From Cognatundibacterium oligocarboniphilum (GTDB lineage Bacteria > Pseudomonadota > Gammaproteobacteria > Burkholderiales > Burkholderiaceae_D), in NCBI RefSeq assembly GCF_013377855.1, contig NZ_JABXYJ010000006.1, positions 1-40,375 of the forward strand: a stretch of DNA of 40,375 nt, given 5' to 3'. Position 1 is the first letter of the stretch. Each line of letters begins with the position of its first letter. Made by a program: the position numbers and the translations under genes. The notes below the pieces were generated by a model. The model did no database searches and was not told the origin of the DNA. It was given only the letters and a program-made list of their open reading frames with translations. This document shows positions 36,613-40,375 of the stretch, piece after piece.

Positions 36613-37556
36613 TCTAATACTGCTAAACCAAATCCGAAACGGCCAAACTCATTACCGTTATAAAGCAGATAAATATTTCCATCACTTTCGAATACATGTG
36701 GATAACACTGCATGTCGCTGTCCCATGTCCCGGGAGTGCCGATCAGTTCAGGATTGGTATCATCCCGGTGCCAGTTACAGAGATCATCTGACCAGGCATG
36801 ACCAATCCGGTAACCACGCGTCGTATTACGTCGGAAATCAAACGACTCCCGGTAACAAAAAAACATATGGTAACGATCTCCAATTTGAATCACCGATGGC
36901 AGCGCCTGACTTTCATCTCGTCCTAATCGGTCAGGAATAATCTGGCACCCTTCCTCTTTGATCCAGTCAATACCATTATCGGAAACAGCATGACCTATTT
37001 TATAGATTCTGTCTGGCGCAGCGTCAGGAGAGTACTTTTTCCAACCTGTTCCAAAGATATACCACATGTGAAAACGATCATCGATCACCTTCACAAAGCC
37101 ATCGCCAACCAGACAGGGTTCGTGCAGTGATGCGGAAAGAATGGGGCCATCACCGATTCGCTCAAATGTATCTCCTTCATCCCGGCTCATCGCCAGTCCG
37201 ATAGCTGTTTCAACAGATACAGAAACACGACGGCTCCAGCCACACGTGTAGCCGTATATCAGCCCATTATGGCGAAGTACATTGATAGGAAAAATTCCAT
37301 GTTCATCAAAACATCCCAATGCTCCCAATGGCATGACCGTATGTTCTGAAATACGAAGTATCTGCTGTAAATTTCTGGTCATATCAACGAATGCGATATG
37401 ACTTCGGAACTTTCCATTCGTGTCAGTTGATCTGGTAGAAAAATAGATACGGATAAAGTCGTCAAATAACAATGTTTGCGGCGATTGTGCAAATTGCAAA
37501 CGCTGTCCAGGGAAATCGAAGGGATCAAAAATATTTCCTAATTTACGCCATCGCAT
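36609..37556 (-). CDS. beta-propeller glycosylase-like protein, second tandem copy
   Basis: A 315-residue protein built of repeated WH-, YRIG- and DG-containing blades like the five-bladed propellers of GH43/GH32/GH130-related enzymes. It is a diverged paralogue of the next gene upstream (37560-38522). Both share FAQ-P-TL, R-YFS-R, DE-G-P, GW-R, DE-QA-P, YHMFFCYR, GYRIG-A, YPHVFE and NEFGRFGFG/NQVGRFGFG. There is no signal peptide, so it should act in the cytoplasm, which is unusual for a hydrolase. It could be a phosphorylase or a transferase. The gap to its upstream neighbour is 3 bases. Confidence 0.8.
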   Translation of the reverse strand: MRWRKLGNIFDPFDFPGQRLQFAQSPQTLLFDDFIRIYFSTRSTDTNGKFRSHIAFVDMTRNLQQILRISEHTVMPLGALGCFDEHGIFPINVLRHNGLIYGYTCGWSRRVSVSVETAIGLAMSRDEGDTFERIGDGPILSASLHEPCLVGDGFVKVIDDRFHMWYIFGTGWKKYSPDAAPDRIYKIGHAVSDNGIDWIKEEGCQIIPDRLGRDESQALPSVIQIGDRYHMFFCYRESFDFRRNTTRGYRIGHAWSDDLCNWHRDDTNPELIGTPGTWDSDMQCYPHVFESDGNIYLLYNGNEFGRFGFGLAVLE

Positions 37557-37559
37557 GAT

Positions 37560-38522
37560 TTATTCCAATTTCCCATCCAGTACAGCCATTCCAAAGCCAA
37601 ATCGTCCGACCTGATTTCCAAGATACAAAAGATAGGTCAGCCCATCTAATTCAAATACATGCGGATAGCTGATCATTTCAGCATCCCAGCCTGATGCGGA
37701 GACATCGATACCGGCACGGCTGTCATCTCGTGTCCAGTCTTTCAAATTGTGGCTATACGCGTAGCCGATACGATAGCCTTTCTGGCTACTCCGGTATCCC
37801 TCACTGTACCGGTAGCAAAAAAACATGTGATAGAGACCATTCGCATAAAATACATCAGGACTAGCCTGAGCCTCATCTTCTTCGATACGGTCAATGATCA
37901 GATTTTTATTTAACTTCACCCACGAAATACCATCAGAGGATTCTGCCATTCTGATTTTATAAACTGGCTCCGGGCGCCCATCGACAATCTTCCATTTAAA
38001 ACCGGCAATATAAAATAAATACCAGGTTCCATTGAAATAGCGTATTTTCGGCCCGCTCAAAATAAAAGGTTCTGAGGGAGAACAGGACAATACGGGCCCT
38101 TGTCCTAATTTTACAAACGCTCTCCCATCGTCATCGCTTTCTGCAACACCAATCGCAACATTAAATGGCACAGATTCACAACGCGTCCAACCGGCATAAT
38201 AGGCACGAACCTTTTGATCATGGCGAATCACGGATACGGGATATGTGCCGAACTCATCAAATTCCCCTAACCCTCCCAAACTCAGAATTGGCTTCGTCGC
38301 AACAGACCTGATCTTAAACAGATCTTTCCGATCCAAATCGACATAAGCCGAATAACTGACATAATTTCCATCGTCATCGGGTCTGGGACGACATGAAAAA
38401 TAAACCCGTACCACATCATCCATGATCAACGTTGCCGGTGCCTGCGCAAATTCAGCCATCCATTCAGGACCATGTATCTCTTGGGGTACAAATATTTGTC
38501 CTAATTTTTTCCAATGAAACAT
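37560..38522 (-). CDS. beta-propeller glycosylase-like protein, first tandem copy
   Basis: A 320-residue protein related to the gene at 36609-37556, with the shared blocks listed there. It contains acidic residues in AEFAQAPATLIMDD and DEAQASPDV that are placed like catalytic or substrate-binding carboxylates of the propeller families; which ones act cannot be told by eye. It lacks a signal peptide. The gap to the WbqC stop is 3 bases, so the genes are coupled. A role in building or editing a sugar chain or nucleotide sugar is inferred from neighbours only. Confidence 0.8.
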   Translation of the reverse strand: MFHWKKLGQIFVPQEIHGPEWMAEFAQAPATLIMDDVVRVYFSCRPRPDDDGNYVSYSAYVDLDRKDLFKIRSVATKPILSLGGLGEFDEFGTYPVSVIRHDQKVRAYYAGWTRCESVPFNVAIGVAESDDDGRAFVKLGQGPVLSCSPSEPFILSGPKIRYFNGTWYLFYIAGFKWKIVDGRPEPVYKIRMAESSDGISWVKLNKNLIIDRIEEDEAQASPDVFYANGLYHMFFCYRYSEGYRSSQKGYRIGYAYSHNLKDWTRDDSRAGIDVSASGWDAEMISYPHVFELDGLTYLLYLGNQVGRFGFGMAVLDGKLE

Positions 38523-38525
38523 AAC

Positions 38526-39224
38526 TTAAATGATTGTGTAGTAATCAGAAATCCACTGTTTAACACGGACAACAGGGTTAAACATCAAAACATCAATAAT
38601 AGAAAGCCAAGGCACAAACGGTGCTGAAAACTGTGGGTATTCAAAAGGAGAAGGCTGTAAAAACTGAAGCTCTAACTGATTTTCCCTGAAAATCTGTCTA
38701 TCATACAAAAAGGTGCCGCCAATGGCATTCATGTATCTATCCGCATTCAGCGCCTGACAGATGGCAATCACCTTATCTTGTCCTTTGAGCTCCTGATTAA
38801 ACGATAATTCCGATGAGAAACGGATTTCAGTCTGGATGTCTAAATACCGGCAAACTAACTGCACAGAGTGGTAAATGTAATGAAATAAATTCCGATCCTG
38901 ACACATCAGTATTTCAGTTAATAACGGGAAGATTTCATCAAAAAACGGAGCTCGCGCATAAGCCCCGGCAAATTGCCGAAGTAATTTCTCAGGCTCATAG
39001 TCACTTGCCAATTCTTTCTCGACAACATCCAGCGTGTCCGAAGATTTTTTCAAAGGAAGAGAAAAAAATGCATCATGTCCATTGAGCAGCAGTCGATTGC
39101 GGTTAATCCAGCCTTTCTTGGTGTATTTGATGTGATCATAAATGACAAATATGTCGGCCGCCTCAATCAGTTGAAAATAACCGATGTATGGTAAAAAATA
39201 CGGCTGCATGATGGAGACTATCAC
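38526..39224 (-). CDS. wbqC: WbqC family protein
   Basis: A 232-residue protein with the family opening IVSIMQPYFLPYIGYFQLI and the block YTKKGWINRNRLL. WbqC-like proteins are common in O-antigen and capsule loci and are thought to help make modified amino sugars; their chemistry is not well settled. The start is a GTG at 39224, supported because relatives have the same residues before MQPYF; ATG 39209 is the alternative. It begins 32 bases after the aminotransferase stop. Confidence 0.9.
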   Translation of the reverse strand: MIVSIMQPYFLPYIGYFQLIEAADIFVIYDHIKYTKKGWINRNRLLLNGHDAFFSLPLKKSSDTLDVVEKELASDYEPEKLLRQFAGAYARAPFFDEIFPLLTEILMCQDRNLFHYIYHSVQLVCRYLDIQTEIRFSSELSFNQELKGQDKVIAICQALNADRYMNAIGGTFLYDRQIFRENQLELQFLQPSPFEYPQFSAPFVPWLSIIDVLMFNPVVRVKQWISDYYTII

Positions 39225-39256
39225 TTACTCGCTCTTATCAGAATGTATTAGGAGTC

Positions 39257-40197
39257 TCAACAGGGATTGGCAATCAGCTGGCAAATCACATCCACAACTG
39301 ACATTTCAAGGTCAGGATAAATTGGCAGGCATAAAATTTTCTGAGAAATATCAAGCGCCACAGGCAAATTGTCCGGATGAGCAGACGATAGTCCCCGATA
39401 CATAGGAAATTGCGAGATCAACGGATAGAAATAGCGGCGCGGATGAATGCCCTTTTCTTTCATTAAGTTATAAAGGGTATCTCGTGTCAAAAAATAGTCC
39501 TCATGTACCAATATCGGAAAATAAGCATAGTTAGCCACACACTCCCCGGAGCCCTGAATACAAGAAATACCCGGAATACCTGCTAATTTCAGGCGATAGG
39601 CTTCATCAATTTTTTGACGACATGCTAAAGCGGAGTCAATATGCTGTAACTGCAGCAGGCCAAGTGCTGCATTGAATTCACTCATTTTCCCATTGATCCC
39701 CGGTGCAACAACCGTGGTCTCGCCCACATGGCCAAAATTTTTCAGTTGATCAATCCGTACTTTCGTCTTCTCATCAGGACAGATAATCGCCCCACCTTCA
39801 AACGTATTAAAAACTTTTGTGGCATGAAAACTCAATACGGACAAATCACCGTATCGCAATATACTGCCACCAGCATCCTGCACACCAAATGCATGAGCCG
39901 CATCATAGATAATTTTCAGATTGTAATTATCAGCAATTCTCTGAATGCCATTGACGTCACAAGGATGCCCATAGCAATGGACCGGCATAATGGCTGTCGT
40001 ATGGGGGGTAATCGCTGATTCAATCCTCGCAGGATCAAGATTCAATGAGTGTGGATCAATATCTACAAAAACCGGTTTAATTCCATTCCAAAGCAAAGCG
40101 TGTGATGTCGCAACAAAAGAATAAGGTGTTGTGATGACTTCACCTGTAATGCGAAGCGCCTGCAAAGCAGTCACTAATGCGATAGTGGCATTCGTAG
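39257..40197 (-). CDS. DegT/DnrJ/EryC1 aminotransferase, 3' exon interrupted by a group II intron
   Basis: About 313 codons of a PLP enzyme that usually puts an amino group on a nucleotide-linked keto sugar. The PLP lysine is in SFHATKVFNTFEGGA, AAHAFG holds the cofactor-contacting Asp/His region (YDAAHAFG), and HYCHP-type conservation is seen as PVHCYGHPCD. The frame runs upstream of the first GTG (40174) as TNATIAL, a normal family segment, and then enters the intron. About 45-60 N-terminal residues (family length about 360) are missing and should lie beyond the window. If the intron is spliced the gene is whole; otherwise it is broken. Confidence 0.9.
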
Positions 40198-40375
40198 GTG
40201 GGTAGGAACAGGCTATTGCTAGCCCATTCCCCCCTAAGAACCGTGCTTGCGACTTTCATCGCACACGGCTCAAGCCTATTACGCTATTTTCTAAAAAAGA
40301 AAAAAATCGTATTTTCTAAGCTTCCTATCAGGAAGCCGGCTTTACTACTTTCAAACCTTTGCTATGCACTTGGGT
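40198..40375 (-). mobile_element. group II intron, 3' end
   Basis: The minus-strand sequence from the window edge to about 40198 is the 3' part of a group II intron in the same direction as the aminotransferase gene. Domains V and VI are clear (see next entry). Upstream of them are an AT-rich stretch and a hairpin (AGCTTCC/GGAAGC at about 40319-40336) that could be the end of domain IV. The intron-encoded reverse transcriptase, if present, lies outside the window. The 3' boundary is set at about 40198 by the AC ending and the reading frame, with an error of a few bases. Confidence 0.9.
40200..40271 (-). ncRNA. group II intron domains V and VI
   Basis: Domain V spans 40271-40238 (34 bases), starting GAGCCGTGTGCG, with a GAAA tetraloop-type turn and ending GCACGGTTC, the standard catalytic hairpin length. 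Domain VI (about 40233-40200) has a long stem capped by GCAA (GGCTA-GCAA-TAGCC), with the likely branch-point A at 40203 bulged in CCTACCC. Confidence 0.92.

Noticed and set aside
40319..40336. Intrinsic terminator at the right edge
   Set aside because: The hairpin lies just upstream of domain V in the same strand and is better explained as part of group II intron domain IV.

Overview
The window looks like a chromosomal segment of a betaproteobacterium of the order Burkholderiales, probably Oxalobacteraceae-like. The reasons are the glucokinase-HexR fusion, the housekeeping order miaB-phoH-ybeY-corC-lnt, the block pgk-pyk-fba-purC-purE-purK-sua5, and the CHCC zinc-finger/YheT/DUF1285 neighbourhood. 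Family assignments come from recognising motifs by eye; no database search was run. Almost all genes lie on the minus strand.

Region 1 (about 1-1.4 kb) holds a possible partial gene at the left edge, a strong bidirectional terminator, a small membrane protein and a DUF6348-like protein of unknown role. Region 2 (1.5-15.4 kb) is a starch/maltodextrin utilisation locus. In transcription order it encodes a TonB-dependent outer-membrane receptor, a flavin-dependent tryptophan-halogenase-like protein, a CPA2-type cation/proton antiporter, an SLC45-like sugar MFS transporter, a GH13 alpha-amylase lipoprotein, a GH31 alpha-glucosidase, and a glucokinase fused to an RpiR/HexR regulator. The likely flow is uptake across the outer membrane, trimming to oligosaccharides and glucose at the periplasmic face, import, and phosphorylation by an enzyme that carries its own DNA-binding domain. 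Upstream of the receptor there is a perfect -35 box, a 7-7-7 inverted repeat over the predicted start site, and a cluster of ACTAC/GTAGT elements. One of these elements is close to the HexR consensus, so a local feedback loop is plausible.

Region 3 (15.4-22.8 kb) is the envelope/RNA housekeeping operon miaB-phoH-ybeY-[KirBac K+ channel]-corC-lnt, with a short conserved-looking plus-strand gene beyond its end. Region 4 (22.9-31.7 kb) has a flavin reductase and a SemiSWEET sugar transporter on the plus strand. Facing them is a long minus-strand series pgk, pyk, fba, purC, purE, purK and sua5/tsaC-type, covering lower glycolysis and purine synthesis plus tRNA t6A. The purE-purK junction is split by a 337-bp spacer containing two perfect palindromes. 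Region 5 (32-35.4 kb) has azlC-azlD (branched-chain amino-acid export) and a plus-strand run of a CHCC zinc-finger protein, a SnoaL-like protein, a YheT hydrolase and a DUF1285 protein.

Region 6 (35.4-40.4 kb) is visibly more AT-rich and looks acquired. It is a tightly packed surface-glycan cluster: a DegT-type sugar aminotransferase, WbqC, two tandem diverged beta-propeller glycosylases, a GNAT acyltransferase and a methyltransferase that appears to start at TTG. The aminotransferase lacks its N-terminus. At exactly that point the sequence becomes the 3' end (domains V and VI) of a group II intron in the same orientation, which runs off the right edge of the window.
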